Assembly (NCBI RefSeq): GCF_020515695.1
Contig: NZ_JAIWJA010000012.1
Span: forward strand, 121,189 to 185,188
Origin: Pseudomonas sp. MWU16-30317
GTDB lineage: Bacteria > Pseudomonadota > Gammaproteobacteria > Pseudomonadales > Pseudomonadaceae
Reading direction: 5' to 3'
Length of the DNA stretch: 64,000 nucleotides
The position numbers and the translations under genes were made by a program. The notes under the pieces were generated by a model, which saw only the letters and a list, made by a program, of their open reading frames with translations, did no database searches and was not told the origin of the DNA. Positions 54,273 to 62,924 of this stretch are shown here, one piece after another (position 1 is the first letter of the stretch; the number at the start of each line of letters is the position of its first letter).

Positions 54273-54625
54273 TGCTCCGCTATACGCAGGCACTGATTAC
54301 GCAGATGTCCCAGGCTGCCTTGTGCAATCGCCATCACTCCATCGATCAGCAGTTATGCCGGTGGCTTCTGTTGTCCCTGGGTCGTCTGCAGGGCAATCAA
54401 CTGAGCATGACGCAAGAGCTGATCGCCAACATGCTCGGGGTTCGCCGAGAAGGCGTCACCGAAGCCGCCGGCAAGCTGCAACGCCAAGACGTCATCGAAT
54501 ACAGGCGTGGACAGATTCGAGTTCTTGACCGCCCTCGGCTGGAGCAGCTCTCCTGCGAGAGCTATTCGGTGGTCAAGGCCGAAACCGATCGATTGCAGCA
54601 ATACACACGACAGCGTCATAAATGA
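54272..54625 (+). pseudogene. Crp/Fnr-family regulator, C-terminal part only
   Basis: 117 codons from ATG 54272: LRYTQALITQMSQAALCNRH, CRWLLLSLGRLQGNQLSMT and an HTH at about 55-85 (LIANMLGVRREGVTEAAGKL), then YRRGQIRVLDRP. The entire cyclic-nucleotide-type sensor domain (about 110 residues) is missing. It overlaps the last base of the truncated fecR frame and is in a different frame with a stop upstream at 54254, so the join is a deletion scar. A short HTH protein could still be made, but no ribosome site is apparent. Confidence 0.75.
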
Positions 54626-54815
54626 TCACCGACCGGCCATGTTCAAAAGTCCTGCTCCGACAAAAATCTTCGTTACCTGTCCATTGGCCACGTGCGGCAC
54701 CGAACAGACGTCGAAGACCGCTCAGCGCACAGTAATGAATTGGTTGAGTCACTTGCTCGACCAGCAGCCTTGTCGTGTATCAGATACACCATGCCGTATA
54801 GAAAAGGACAACCCT

Positions 54816-55595
54816 ATGCTACGCAGCATGCAAGATCTCGAGAGTCTTACTCTCGGCGCCATCGACGGTGACATCGGCACGGTGAAAGACTTCTACTTCG
54901 ATGATGAGGTCTGGGTCGTGCGCTATCTAATAGTAGATACCGGATCCTGGCTCTTCAGCCGAAAGGTGCTCATACCGCCTTTCGCCATCAAAGAAAACGA
55001 TATAGGATCTCATCGGCTGCTGGTGACACTCAACAAGGACCAAGTCGAGAATAGCCCCAACATAGGCACCGACAGGCCGATTTCCCGGCAACACGAGATG
55101 CAATCTCTTAGTTACTACGGCTACCCTTACTATTGGGGAAGTGCAGGTAACGCCTCCTCCTCAGGAGGCCCAGACAGTCTGACCAGGAAGAATCTGGCGA
55201 CTGCACATCGCCTCCTCCATCAAAATGACGATCCGCATTTACGTAGTTGCCAAGCCATCATCGGTTACCACATCAGAGCCACCGATGGGGAGATAGGTCA
55301 TGTCGAAAGTCTGCTGATCAACGAAGAGACTTGGGCCGTTCAATATCTGGTTGTTTACACCAGCAACTGGTGGCTTGGACACACCGTGCTGATCTCACCC
55401 GAGTGGATCGATTCTGTGTCATGGGAGGACCAGACAGTGGCGCTGGACCTTGATCAGGACGCTGTCAAAACTTCACCACAGTACGACTCATCGGAGCAGT
55501 TGAATCGCGGGCACGAAGCGACGTTGTACAAACACTACGGCAGGGTCGGCTATTGGCAGGTTGAAACGGTTACGCAAATCAATGTGCGAGAGTGA
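54816..55595 (+). CDS. Double PRC-barrel domain protein
   Basis: 259 residues with two PRC-barrel-like units: about 1-85 (LGAIDGDIGTVKDFYFDDEVW, VRYLIVDTGSWL, LIPPFAI) and about 145-230 (IGYHIRATDGEIGHVESLLI, VQYLVVYTSNWWLG, LISPEWI). The ATG at 54816 follows AAGGACA. The middle is rich in Tyr, Gly and Ser. PRC-barrels are small beta domains in RimM and photosynthetic H subunits; stand-alone proteins are often stress-linked, with unknown function. The upstream 190 bp (54626-54815) hold no gene. Confidence 0.82.
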   Translation: MLRSMQDLESLTLGAIDGDIGTVKDFYFDDEVWVVRYLIVDTGSWLFSRKVLIPPFAIKENDIGSHRLLVTLNKDQVENSPNIGTDRPISRQHEMQSLSYYGYPYYWGSAGNASSSGGPDSLTRKNLATAHRLLHQNDDPHLRSCQAIIGYHIRATDGEIGHVESLLINEETWAVQYLVVYTSNWWLGHTVLISPEWIDSVSWEDQTVALDLDQDAVKTSPQYDSSEQLNRGHEATLYKHYGRVGYWQVETVTQINVRE

Positions 55596-55758
55596 TGGCG
55601 AAACTTCAGTTCGGGGCAGCACCTGTTTTCCAACGGCTGCGCACCTGCGACTTTGCTCCCCTGAAACGCGGCCACGTTGACGACCTTGGGGCATCGAAAA
55701 TCGCTTCTTGAGTCACGGGTTGGGCACCATTGGAAGGCGCACACCGGAGGCCGTGGCC

Positions 55759-56187
55759 ATGCTTGGAGTGACGGTGGTCAATTTGTTCGTGGTGATGCTC
55801 ACAGTGATTCTTCACTACGAATGTCTTCTTCGTTTAAACCTGTTATTACCCCGGCTGAGGATTTGGTTGCGTTTCAGGCTAGTGATTGGTGTTTTTGGCG
55901 CTATGGCAGCCCACGCTGCGGAGGTCTGGTGTTTTGCTCTCGCCTACCGGCTGATTATCGCCTACACAGACTGGGGCACGTTGGAGGGTCAGTTCGATGG
56001 TAGTTTGCTGGATTGCGTCTACTTTTCTTTCACCACGTTTACAACCATCGGTTTTGGCGACATTCAACCAGTCGGCTCGCTCAAGTTTCTGACCGGTCTA
56101 GAAGCCTTGACGGGACTGATGCTCATCACCTGGACCGCCTCGTTTCTATTCCTGGAAATGCAAAGGTATTGGGAGGTCAATGACTGA
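55759..56187 (+). CDS. Small two-TM potassium channel
   Basis: 142 residues. Two or three TM segments surround a pore loop with the K+ selectivity filter TTIGFGD (TFTTIGFGDIQPVG near residue 96-108). The shape is TM1 (about 5-25), a further hydrophobic helix (35-70), the P-loop and a last helix (LEALTGLMLITWTASFLFLE). There is no C-terminal RCK domain. The ATG at 55759 follows GGAGG at suitable spacing. It lies 163 bp after the PRC-barrel gene. Likely a tetrameric inner-membrane K+ channel. Confidence 0.85.
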   Translation: MLGVTVVNLFVVMLTVILHYECLLRLNLLLPRLRIWLRFRLVIGVFGAMAAHAAEVWCFALAYRLIIAYTDWGTLEGQFDGSLLDCVYFSFTTFTTIGFGDIQPVGSLKFLTGLEALTGLMLITWTASFLFLEMQRYWEVND

Positions 56188-56209
56188 TGGATGTCGGGGT
56201 CATCTTTAC

Positions 56210-56515
56210 CTAGACGCCCCATCGACGCTTCAGCGCTCTCACTTCTTCGAGCAAATCGACAACTAGCGCTGCCAGTTCGGGATTCGCATCGAAGTCCCGT
56301 TCCACTGCAAGCATTTCGCGAGCCCTTCGCAATTGCGAGCTGGTAAAGCGGTAATCGATCCAGGGCCCAGAGCCAGCTGGGTCAAGGAGGCCAGCGTCGA
56401 CTCGCTCGATCACCCATGCCACCTGGACATTGCAGGCGTGCGCCAGCTGCGCAGTGTCCAGCAGAACGATATCAACCTGCTCGACGGTCGTAATCTGGAT
56501 ATTGGCCATTTTCAT
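56210..56515 (-). CDS. cbpM: Chaperone modulator CbpM
   Basis: 101 residues, MerR-like helical protein that binds and inhibits the J-domain of CbpA. It starts with an ATG that overlaps the cbpA stop by 4 bp (56512-56515), matching the usual cbpA-cbpM order and coupling. The pattern VDIVLLDTAQLAHACNVQVA then WVIERVDAGLLDP is characteristic, with a C-terminal coiled region (LVVDLLEEVRALKRR). Confidence 0.9.
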   Translation of the reverse strand: MKMANIQITTVEQVDIVLLDTAQLAHACNVQVAWVIERVDAGLLDPAGSGPWIDYRFTSSQLRRAREMLAVERDFDANPELAALVVDLLEEVRALKRRWGV

Positions 56516-57450
56516 ACCCCTTTGTTCTGACGAGGATTGAAGGAGATTTCGCTTGCCATCGTTTCATAAAGCTTGCGCATCTTTTCACTGTCCGCGGGTG
56601 GTAGGACGATCTCCAATTGCAGGTAGAGGTCACCTGCTGGCGAGCCTGGAATACCCCGATTCTTCAAACGCAGCTGTCTTCCCCCTTGGGAGTCTGGAGG
56701 CACTTTGACATTTACGATTCCAGACGGGGTAGAGGTCTCGACGGAGGCGCCCAGGCCCGCTTCCCAGGGAGTAACTGGAAGCGATTGGAATACGTCTGCG
56801 CCTTCAACCCGGTAACGTGGATCGGCCCGTAGCTGGATCTCCAAGTAAAGATCCCCAGCCAATTCGCCTCCACTGCCCGGCAGCCCTTGGCCACTCAGCC
56901 GGATCTGTTGACCGGGTCGAATACCTTTGGGGACTTTCACACTGAGCGTATGGTCCTGGATCACCAGGCGTCCTGACGCATCGTGGCGAGGTCCACGCAG
57001 GGTGATAGTCTGGGTCGTTCCGGAATACAGATCAGCCAACCCGACGTTGATCGACGAGTGTTGATCTTCGCCCTTCTGCGCCCTGCTGCCGTGCCCTCCT
57101 TCTTGGTGGGCCTGGCCAAAAAAATCAGCAAAAAAATCGCTGAAGTCCGGAGCACTACCCGAGGACCGTCGAGGCCCACTGAACTCGAATCCGGCATCCC
57201 ATCCTGGCGGTGGCTTGTACGGTTGGCCTTCCTCGAAGCTGTCACCTAATTGGTCGTACGCTTCGCGCTTTTCGGGATCGTAGAGCACCGCATAAGCTTC
57301 GTTTATCTCCTTCATCCGAAGCTCTGCATCTTTCTCCTTGCTAACGTCCGGATGATATTTGCGAGCGTGCTTTCGATAAGATTTTTTGATCTCTTCGGCA
57401 GTCGCGGTATTGGGTACGTCCAGAATCTGATAGTAATTCTTGAATTCCAC
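56512..57450 (-). CDS. cbpA: DnaJ-type co-chaperone CbpA (curved DNA-binding protein)
   Basis: 312 residues. The J-domain is at 1-70 with the HPD tripeptide (KYHPDVSKEKD), then a Gly/Phe-containing linker (about 70-130), and two C-terminal substrate domains (about 135-300; SVKVPKGIRPGQQIRLSGQG, VNVKVPPDSQGGRQLRLKNRG in pieces). There is no zinc finger, which separates CbpA from DnaJ. The start is GTG 57450 (VEFKNYYQIL) preceded by GGAG; an ATG at 57489 would add 13 unmatched residues. It works with DnaK and is restrained by CbpM encoded next to it. Confidence 0.93.
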   Translation of the reverse strand: MEFKNYYQILDVPNTATAEEIKKSYRKHARKYHPDVSKEKDAELRMKEINEAYAVLYDPEKREAYDQLGDSFEEGQPYKPPPGWDAGFEFSGPRRSSGSAPDFSDFFADFFGQAHQEGGHGSRAQKGEDQHSSINVGLADLYSGTTQTITLRGPRHDASGRLVIQDHTLSVKVPKGIRPGQQIRLSGQGLPGSGGELAGDLYLEIQLRADPRYRVEGADVFQSLPVTPWEAGLGASVETSTPSGIVNVKVPPDSQGGRQLRLKNRGIPGSPAGDLYLQLEIVLPPADSEKMRKLYETMASEISFNPRQNKGV

Positions 57451-57578
57451 GGTGGTGCTCCGGGGACGACGATGACAAGCATCATGCACCCTGTAGCGGT
57501 TACCGTCTGCTGAGGACTGAGCTTAAGGTGATATAAGTCAACAACGGCGCCCTGCCGCCCTTTATCAGGAACGATCCG

Positions 57579-58283
57579 ATGCTGCCCAAGCCTCGCAGGA
57601 TCTTCAATAATCAACGCCTTGCCCGTGCACGAATATGGCGAGGCCGGATCGGCCTGTTTCTTGTCGCCGCACTCAGCATGCTATCGGGCATGACGGATGC
57701 CATCGGATTCATGGCGACGGGGGATTTTGTCTCGTTCATGAGTGGAAATACCACGCGCCTGGCAGTCGAGGTCAGTGAAGGCAATTGGCGGGCGATCCTG
57801 CACTTGGTACTGGTGGTCATCACATTCGTGATGGGTAACTCGGTTGGGGTGGTCATCAGCCGAAAGACCGGCCGGCGCGCCTTACCCCTGATGCTATGTA
57901 TCGCTGCGCTTCTCTGCACCGCAGCGCTGTTGGCACGAGCGCCACAGGTGCTGTCGCTGCTTGCCACCGTTTTTGCCATGGGCGCGCTGAATGCAGCCGT
58001 AGAGCAAGTCAATGGTTTGCCTATCGGTGTCACCTATGTGACCGGAGCACTATCTAGGTTCGGCCGCGGGCTCGGCGGATGGTTGACCGGAGAGCGCCCC
58101 AATGGATGGCGGGTACAGCTTGTGCCATGGTCCGGAATGCTTATAGGAGCGATTATCGGCGCGACGTTGGAACACCGTCTCGGTCTGGATGCATTGTGGT
58201 TCAGCGGCGCACTTGCGTTAGCACTAGGCGTCGCTTTTTTGAAAATTCCCCGACGGTGGCAACTGAGCTATACGTCACGTTAG
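57579..58283 (+). CDS. DUF1275 (YoaK-type) membrane protein
   Basis: 234 residues, six TM helices predicted. Family-diagnostic segments are SMLSGMTDAIGFMATGDFVSFMSGN in pieces (residues 33-58), VITFVMGNSVGVVISRKTG and TYVTGALSRFGRGLGGWL near 155. Function is unknown in general; members are putative transporters. The ATG at 57579 follows AGGAACG. It is divergent from cbpA with 128 bp between starts. Confidence 0.9.
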   Translation: MLPKPRRIFNNQRLARARIWRGRIGLFLVAALSMLSGMTDAIGFMATGDFVSFMSGNTTRLAVEVSEGNWRAILHLVLVVITFVMGNSVGVVISRKTGRRALPLMLCIAALLCTAALLARAPQVLSLLATVFAMGALNAAVEQVNGLPIGVTYVTGALSRFGRGLGGWLTGERPNGWRVQLVPWSGMLIGAIIGATLEHRLGLDALWFSGALALALGVAFLKIPRRWQLSYTSR

Positions 58284-59002
58284 GCCGTCCTCGCTGTCGG
58301 TGAGCGCCTGCTCGCCACGATCGTAGACTCGGCCACCCCCAACCACGCCGTAAAGGCCGGCGCCATGGCCGAGGTTTTCGTTCTGGGCTGGAAACGGCGC
58401 GCACCCTCGAAGCTGCTCGAACCGAAGCCCTGTACATCCTGTTCGAAGAGGCTACGGAAAAGCGGCCAAGACATATGGCGCGGCCTAGCAAATGAACCAC
58501 CATCCGATGAAAACAGCATGTTAGTGCAAGCTGTAGTATTGAGTTCATTGAGTAAACGCTCGCTGGGCAAGCTGGAATTTGCCGCTCTTAGCACTCATCG
58601 GCCCAAGAATCTCCCTTCCCCGGCATCCCTGCCAACCTCCTACCCACCTGGCTGGAAATTCCCTCGTCTCAATACTGACAAGGACCGAATCCAAAGGGTC
58701 TCTGTGGATCGATACATTGACGCTGTCTCTCTGGAATCTCGCAGCGTATGCTTCTCCCTCAGAGTAACAACGTTGGCAGCCCATTATAAGCCGGTGAAAG
58801 CTATTAAATGAGGCGCCTCGCGACTTCCGCCCCCTGCCGTAGCTTCAAAAGCTCACAGTAGCCGTCCCATGCACTATAATAAGGCGCCAGTCATAAAAGC
58901 CTATTGGATACCGCTGACGCATAATTTTCCACGATGCCATATGACTCAAGCACACTTAGCCGATTGACCCATGATGATCGGCTACCTAAAGGAGTAGGAT
59001 TG
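58284..59002. other. Gene-free region containing repeat copy A
   Basis: 719 bp with no gene that I can support. It contains the 187-bp repeat copy A (58308-58494) and then low-information sequence up to the response regulator. A rightward frame at 58365-58811 crosses the repeat but loses all similarity to copy B's frame and is rejected. Confidence 0.55.
58308..58494 (+). repeat. 187-bp repeat, copy A
   Basis: It aligns along its full length with 62382-62568 on the same strand, with long identical blocks (CCATGGCCGAGG, GGGCTGGAAAC, GCACCCTCG, ATCCTGTTCGA). Both copies keep the frame GLETARTL-AAR-E--YILF-EAT ending in a stop. This could be a decayed gene family or a dispersed Pseudomonas repeat. 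Confidence 0.65.
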
Positions 59003-59677
59003 ATGCGAATTCTCGTGATAGAGCGCCATCGGAAATTCAATGACGATTTAGTCGATTTCCTTTATAACAACGGCCACCATGTGGAAAACGCATACGACGG
59101 GCTAACAGGACTCAATCTCGCAGTCACCATGCAATTTGACGCTATAGTAGTCGGCACCAAGGCGCCAAGAATGGATGGCTACCAGATTTGCCACTCACTA
59201 CGTCAATACTCAAAATCCCAGCTCAGTATCATTATGATCGGAGACTTTGAAAGCCTACCGGAGCGGCTTACCGGCTTTGAGATGGGGGTTGATGATTTCA
59301 TCACGATGCCTTGTGCGTTTAGCGAAGTTTTGGCACGCACTCAAGCGGTAGTTTCGAGGCGCACTCGGCGTGGAAATCGAGTTCTCAGGGTAGAGGATCT
59401 GTCGTTTGATCTTGATACCTTTGAGGTGACTCGCGAGCAGATTTTATTGCGACTGAATTTGACCTGCCTGAAGCTTCTAGAACTATTCATGCGGCGTAGT
59501 CCCGCCGTCGTTTCCCGCAACGAGTTGCGAAAGGCTGTATGGGGTCGTGATGCTCACCGCGGTGATAGCCTACGTAGTAATATTCATCTTCTACGTACAG
59601 TTCTTGATAGGGACTTCGATTCGCCGTTGCTACACACCGTGCACGGTCGCGGTTACAAGCTGGCGGCTGTCGAATGA
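59003..59677 (+). CDS. Atypical OmpR-family response regulator lacking the phospho-acceptor Asp
   Basis: 224 residues. The receiver domain (1-115) is recognisable by MRILVIERHRKFNDDLVDFL and PRMDGYQIC. However, the site that should be Asp in the D-x-x-x-P-x-M-D-G context reads FDAIVVGTKAPRMDG, with Gly at the acceptor position. The conserved Lys-Pro pair is replaced by ITMPCAF. The C-terminal winged helix (125-224; LTCLKLLELFMRRSPAVVSR, HTVHGRGYKL) looks intact. The start is ATG 59003 after AAGGAG. There is no sensor kinase beside it. It probably works without phosphorylation. Confidence 0.88.
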   Translation: MRILVIERHRKFNDDLVDFLYNNGHHVENAYDGLTGLNLAVTMQFDAIVVGTKAPRMDGYQICHSLRQYSKSQLSIIMIGDFESLPERLTGFEMGVDDFITMPCAFSEVLARTQAVVSRRTRRGNRVLRVEDLSFDLDTFEVTREQILLRLNLTCLKLLELFMRRSPAVVSRNELRKAVWGRDAHRGDSLRSNIHLLRTVLDRDFDSPLLHTVHGRGYKLAAVE

Positions 59678-60363
59678 TGCACCATCATCGACGTCTCATG
59701 AGCAACTTTCAAAGTTCTCAGCCGCGAGAGAATTATATTATTCTATGTACTATCATCTTCTCTCACTAATCTGAAATCCTGGCTGGATAATCCACCCCCG
59801 CTATACTCGCTTCTCCAGCCAAGGAGTAGGCTATGCCCGATCCCCGATACTTCACATGGACCAAGGAAGACTCATCGCCTCCGACATGATTAATTGCTGA
59901 TTGTCACGTCCCCCCCAGTTCCTGATGAACCGCGATACAGACTTCCAGCACGGACCTACCTGCCCACGGCGCGAGCCAGGACAGCGACGCTACAACTCTC
60001 TAAGCCGAAACCCCTTCGTGCAGACCAACCGGATCGGTGTGGCATTCTGGAGTACTTCAACCTGTAGCTCGATCAAGGCCCGAGTCGAGCACTCAGGTGG
60101 ATGTAGCGCGCGTGATGCCTGAATGCGCCCCCGACCCCTCTAGAGAAGGAGAAAGGAAACTCTCAAAAGCTTTAATTAATTTATGGTATTTCGGTGCGAA
60201 ATGTGTGTTTTATTTTATTTATTTTTTTTCAAAAATTAAATAGGTTATATTTCAAGAGGTTGGGTATTTATTCAGTAAAATCAATATATTTGCTTAAGGT
60301 TTGTTTCTCATAGCCGATAGCCTCATACGCCCGTGGTCCCGTGCTCTACATAAAGGTAATAAT
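59678..60363 (+). other. Gene-free AT-rich leader before the chemoreceptor gene
   Basis: 686 bp. At 59833-59889 an ATG after AAGGAGTAGGCT opens an 18-codon frame (MPDPRYFTWTKEDSSPPT), a possible relic of a small gene. From about 60170 to 60300 the sequence is extremely AT-rich (TTTTATTTTATTTATTTTTT type tracts), unlike anything else in the window. It may hold the chemoreceptor promoter or bind a silencer such as MvaT. Confidence 0.5.
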
Positions 60364-61992
60364 ATGAGAAATTTTAGCGTGTCGGTTAGAGCCGGGGTTA
60401 GTTTTATGCTAATCACCTGTTTGCTCATTGCGTTGGGGGGAATTTCTCTGTGGAAAATGCAGGAGCTAAGGGCGAATCTGAATGAGCTGCGGACCGATGC
60501 TATGGCAAGCATTTCCGTGGCCAATAAAATAAGTACTGCAACGTTACGACTACGTCTCAATGTTCGCCGCTTCATTGGGCTCGATGCAAAGACCAAGGAG
60601 CTTGCGGTCGCGCAGTTGAAAGCGTCTAGAGACGTAATGCTGAAGCAGGTGGCGTCTTATGCGCCCTTTGCCCCTACCGATGAAGCGGGCCGTCAGGAGC
60701 GAGAAAGCTATCAGACTGTGGATTCTTCAGCCAATAAATTCTCAAGCCAGGTGGACGCCGTCATTGAACTCGGTAGAACCAGTACGATTGACGCTGTAAC
60801 CGCGTATGTGGATACAAATATTGCGCCAGTGGCACAGGTGCTACAAGACGCAACCGATGTATTGATTAAAATAAATGAAGATCAGGCCGATGAGGTGGGC
60901 GAGTCTTCAGAGAAGTCATATCAAGCCGGTGTTTTATTCATTTGGCTGATTATTATCGCGTCGGTGCTGGCCACTGTAGTTTTGGCGGTGCTGTTGACCC
61001 GGAGTATCGTTCGCCCGCTCAACGAGTTGCTTGTGCTCAATAACAAGATTGCCAGTGGAGACCTCAGCGGGGAAGTCGGTTTTTCAGGTAAGGATGAAAT
61101 TTCCGCACTGCAGAAATCGACCTCCAACATGCAGAAAAACCTGCGTCAAACGATCAGTTTGATCAGTAGCTCATCCACCCAGCTGGCCTCCGCCGCCGAA
61201 CAAATGAGCTCCATCACGGCGCAATCCAGCGAAGGCCTTGGGCGGCAAAACCAGGAGATCGAACAAGCAGCCACTGCAGTCAATGAAATGACCGCAGCGG
61301 TCGATGAGGTTGCGCGCAATGCCGCAGCTGCCTCCACTGCCGCCAAGGCGTCGAACGCTTCAACCGTACGTGGTACTCATCGGGTTTCCAGTACCGTTAA
61401 TGCGATTGAAAAGCTCAGCGCCACCGTCTTGGCGACCAGCGTCGACGTGCAACGCCTCGCAGGTCAGTCGCAAGACATCAGCAAAGTATTGGCGGTCATC
61501 AGAAAAATCGCCGAACAGACCAACCTGCTGGCACTCAACGCGGCCATTGAAGCTGCGCGCGCAGGCGAGCAGGGAAGGGGCTTTGCCGTGGTAGCCGACG
61601 AAGTCAGAGCGCTTGCCCACCGCACACAACAATCGACGCAAGAAATAGAGCAGATGATCGACGCAATACTCAATGGTTCTGAATTGGCCACTCGGTCGAT
61701 GCAGGACAGTTGCGACGGGGCAAAAGATACCTTGAATGTAGCGCATGAAGCAGGTGCTGCCCTGACAGAGATCGCCCAGAGCATTCGCGAGATTACCGAG
61801 ATGAACACCCTGATCGCCACCGCCGCCGAGCAGCAGGCACAAGTTGCGCGCGCCATCGATCACAACCTGGTCAGTATCCGCGATTTGTCTGCGCTCAGCA
61901 CCGAAGGCGCAGGTCAGACATCCGTCGCCAGTAATGAGCTTTCACGCCTTGCCGCAGAAATGAACGCCGTGGTCATACGCTTCAAAATGTAA
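60364..61992 (+). CDS. Methyl-accepting chemotaxis protein
   Basis: 542-residue chemoreceptor. TM1 at about 10-32 (VRAGVSFMLITCLLIALGG), a four-helix-bundle periplasmic sensor at 33-190 (helical, with LRLRLNVRRFIGLDAKTK), TM2 at about 190-215 (VLFIWLIIIASVLATVVLAV), HAMP at 215-268 (RSIVRPLNELL, DEISALQKS) and a cytoplasmic signalling hairpin whose tip is IAEQTNLLALNAAIEAARAG with FAVVADEVRALAHRT. The ATG at 60364 follows AAAGGTAATA. It signals through CheA/CheW; the ligand is unknown. There is no CheB/CheR-binding C-terminal pentapeptide. Confidence 0.95.
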   Translation: MRNFSVSVRAGVSFMLITCLLIALGGISLWKMQELRANLNELRTDAMASISVANKISTATLRLRLNVRRFIGLDAKTKELAVAQLKASRDVMLKQVASYAPFAPTDEAGRQERESYQTVDSSANKFSSQVDAVIELGRTSTIDAVTAYVDTNIAPVAQVLQDATDVLIKINEDQADEVGESSEKSYQAGVLFIWLIIIASVLATVVLAVLLTRSIVRPLNELLVLNNKIASGDLSGEVGFSGKDEISALQKSTSNMQKNLRQTISLISSSSTQLASAAEQMSSITAQSSEGLGRQNQEIEQAATAVNEMTAAVDEVARNAAAASTAAKASNASTVRGTHRVSSTVNAIEKLSATVLATSVDVQRLAGQSQDISKVLAVIRKIAEQTNLLALNAAIEAARAGEQGRGFAVVADEVRALAHRTQQSTQEIEQMIDAILNGSELATRSMQDSCDGAKDTLNVAHEAGAALTEIAQSIREITEMNTLIATAAEQQAQVARAIDHNLVSIRDLSALSTEGAGQTSVASNELSRLAAEMNAVVIRFKM

Positions 61993-62642
61993 GCGTGAAG
62001 TTCAGCGATTCAGTCTGAGTTCAGCTTCGTTGATTCAACCTGGCAAGCGTGTCTTTCAGTTGTAATGGAACGATATTTGATGCGCCTTCCATAAAAACGA
62101 GGTCGCTTTCGAAAAAGTCCTCCTCGTCGCTACGGTCGGCTTCGAATATTCAACAGAATCTGGACGCAGTACCTAGCTCCATAGAGCGCCCTCGCTCCAC
62201 TACGCATGTTCGTAGGTCATGTTAGCCGACGCCTACCTGAGATTGTCCACCGCTGAGAACACGCAAAACGGGTACCGGGCATGGCAAGGGCGACTGGCCG
62301 CACATGAAGCGGTCAACCCGCCTGCAAACCACTGACAAGGAGTTGCGCATGAGCCTCGAGAACATGATCCTGCCGCAAGCCATCCTCGCCGCGATCGAGC
62401 AAGCGGCCACCCCAACCATGCAGTGATAGCTGGTGCCATGGCCGAGGATTCGTCCCTGGGCTGGAAACAGCACGCACCCTCGGAGCTGCCAGGATCGAGA
62501 AGATGTATATCCTGTTCGATGAAGCAACGGAAAATCGGTTGAGGGATATGGTACAGGCGAGAAAGTAAGCCAGCGGACAACCGGAGCGGGGCAAGATTTC
62601 CGGGCGAAAAACCGAATCTACAGTGGAAGCATGGATTAACGG
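61993..62642. other. Gene-free region with decayed fragments and repeat copy B
   Basis: 650 bp. On the leftward strand 62021-62146 reads as a plausible protein tail (DEEDFFESDLVFMEGASNIV, QLKDTLARLNQRS) closed by TGA but with a stop just upstream, so it is a remnant. At 62349-62426 an ATG after AAGGAG opens a 25-codon frame that runs into repeat copy B (62382-62568). No full gene is supported. Confidence 0.5.
62382..62568 (+). repeat. 187-bp repeat, copy B
   Basis: Diverged second copy of 58308-58494 on the same strand, 4.1 kb away. It ends with frame LETARTLGAARIEKMYILF then DEATENRLRDMVQARK and a TAA at 62566-62568, parallel to the end of copy A. Confidence 0.65.
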
Positions 62643-62885
62643 CTATTCGCCTCTTCGCAGTCGCAAGGCCTTGATTGCGCCCATCAAAGCAAAATCGACA
62701 CCTGCAAGCAGTGACTCTTTCTCCATGGAACTGATCAGCTCGATTCTGCTCAACGCTTCGACCACCGAAACGGCACTATCATGGCAGCCTTGAGCATTGG
62801 CCGGGTGTCGGCCCATGTACAGCATGTCTTGGTTCAAGTGAACCAAAAACCTAGTTCTTATCGCGGCATCGAAGTCCGAAAGCAT
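62643..62885 (-). CDS. Small hypothetical protein
   Basis: 80 residues, probably helical (FDAAIRTRFLVHLNQDMLYM; SAVSVVEALSRIELISSME; GVDFALMGAIKAL). The ATG at 62885 follows AGGA at reasonable spacing. Such short DUF3077-like helical proteins are common in Pseudomonas accessory DNA. I do not recognise it firmly, and no function is offered. It lies between repeat copy B and the truncated arsB, on the arsB strand. Confidence 0.5.
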   Translation of the reverse strand: MLSDFDAAIRTRFLVHLNQDMLYMGRHPANAQGCHDSAVSVVEALSRIELISSMEKESLLAGVDFALMGAIKALRLRRGE

Positions 62886-62924
62886 CGTAATGTCCTAGAA
62901 AGGAAATCAACCTCGACTATGCGC

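Noticed and set aside
58365..58811. 148-codon rightward frame as a gene
   Set aside because: It crosses repeat copy A in a frame not shared by copy B, and has no motif or ribosome site.
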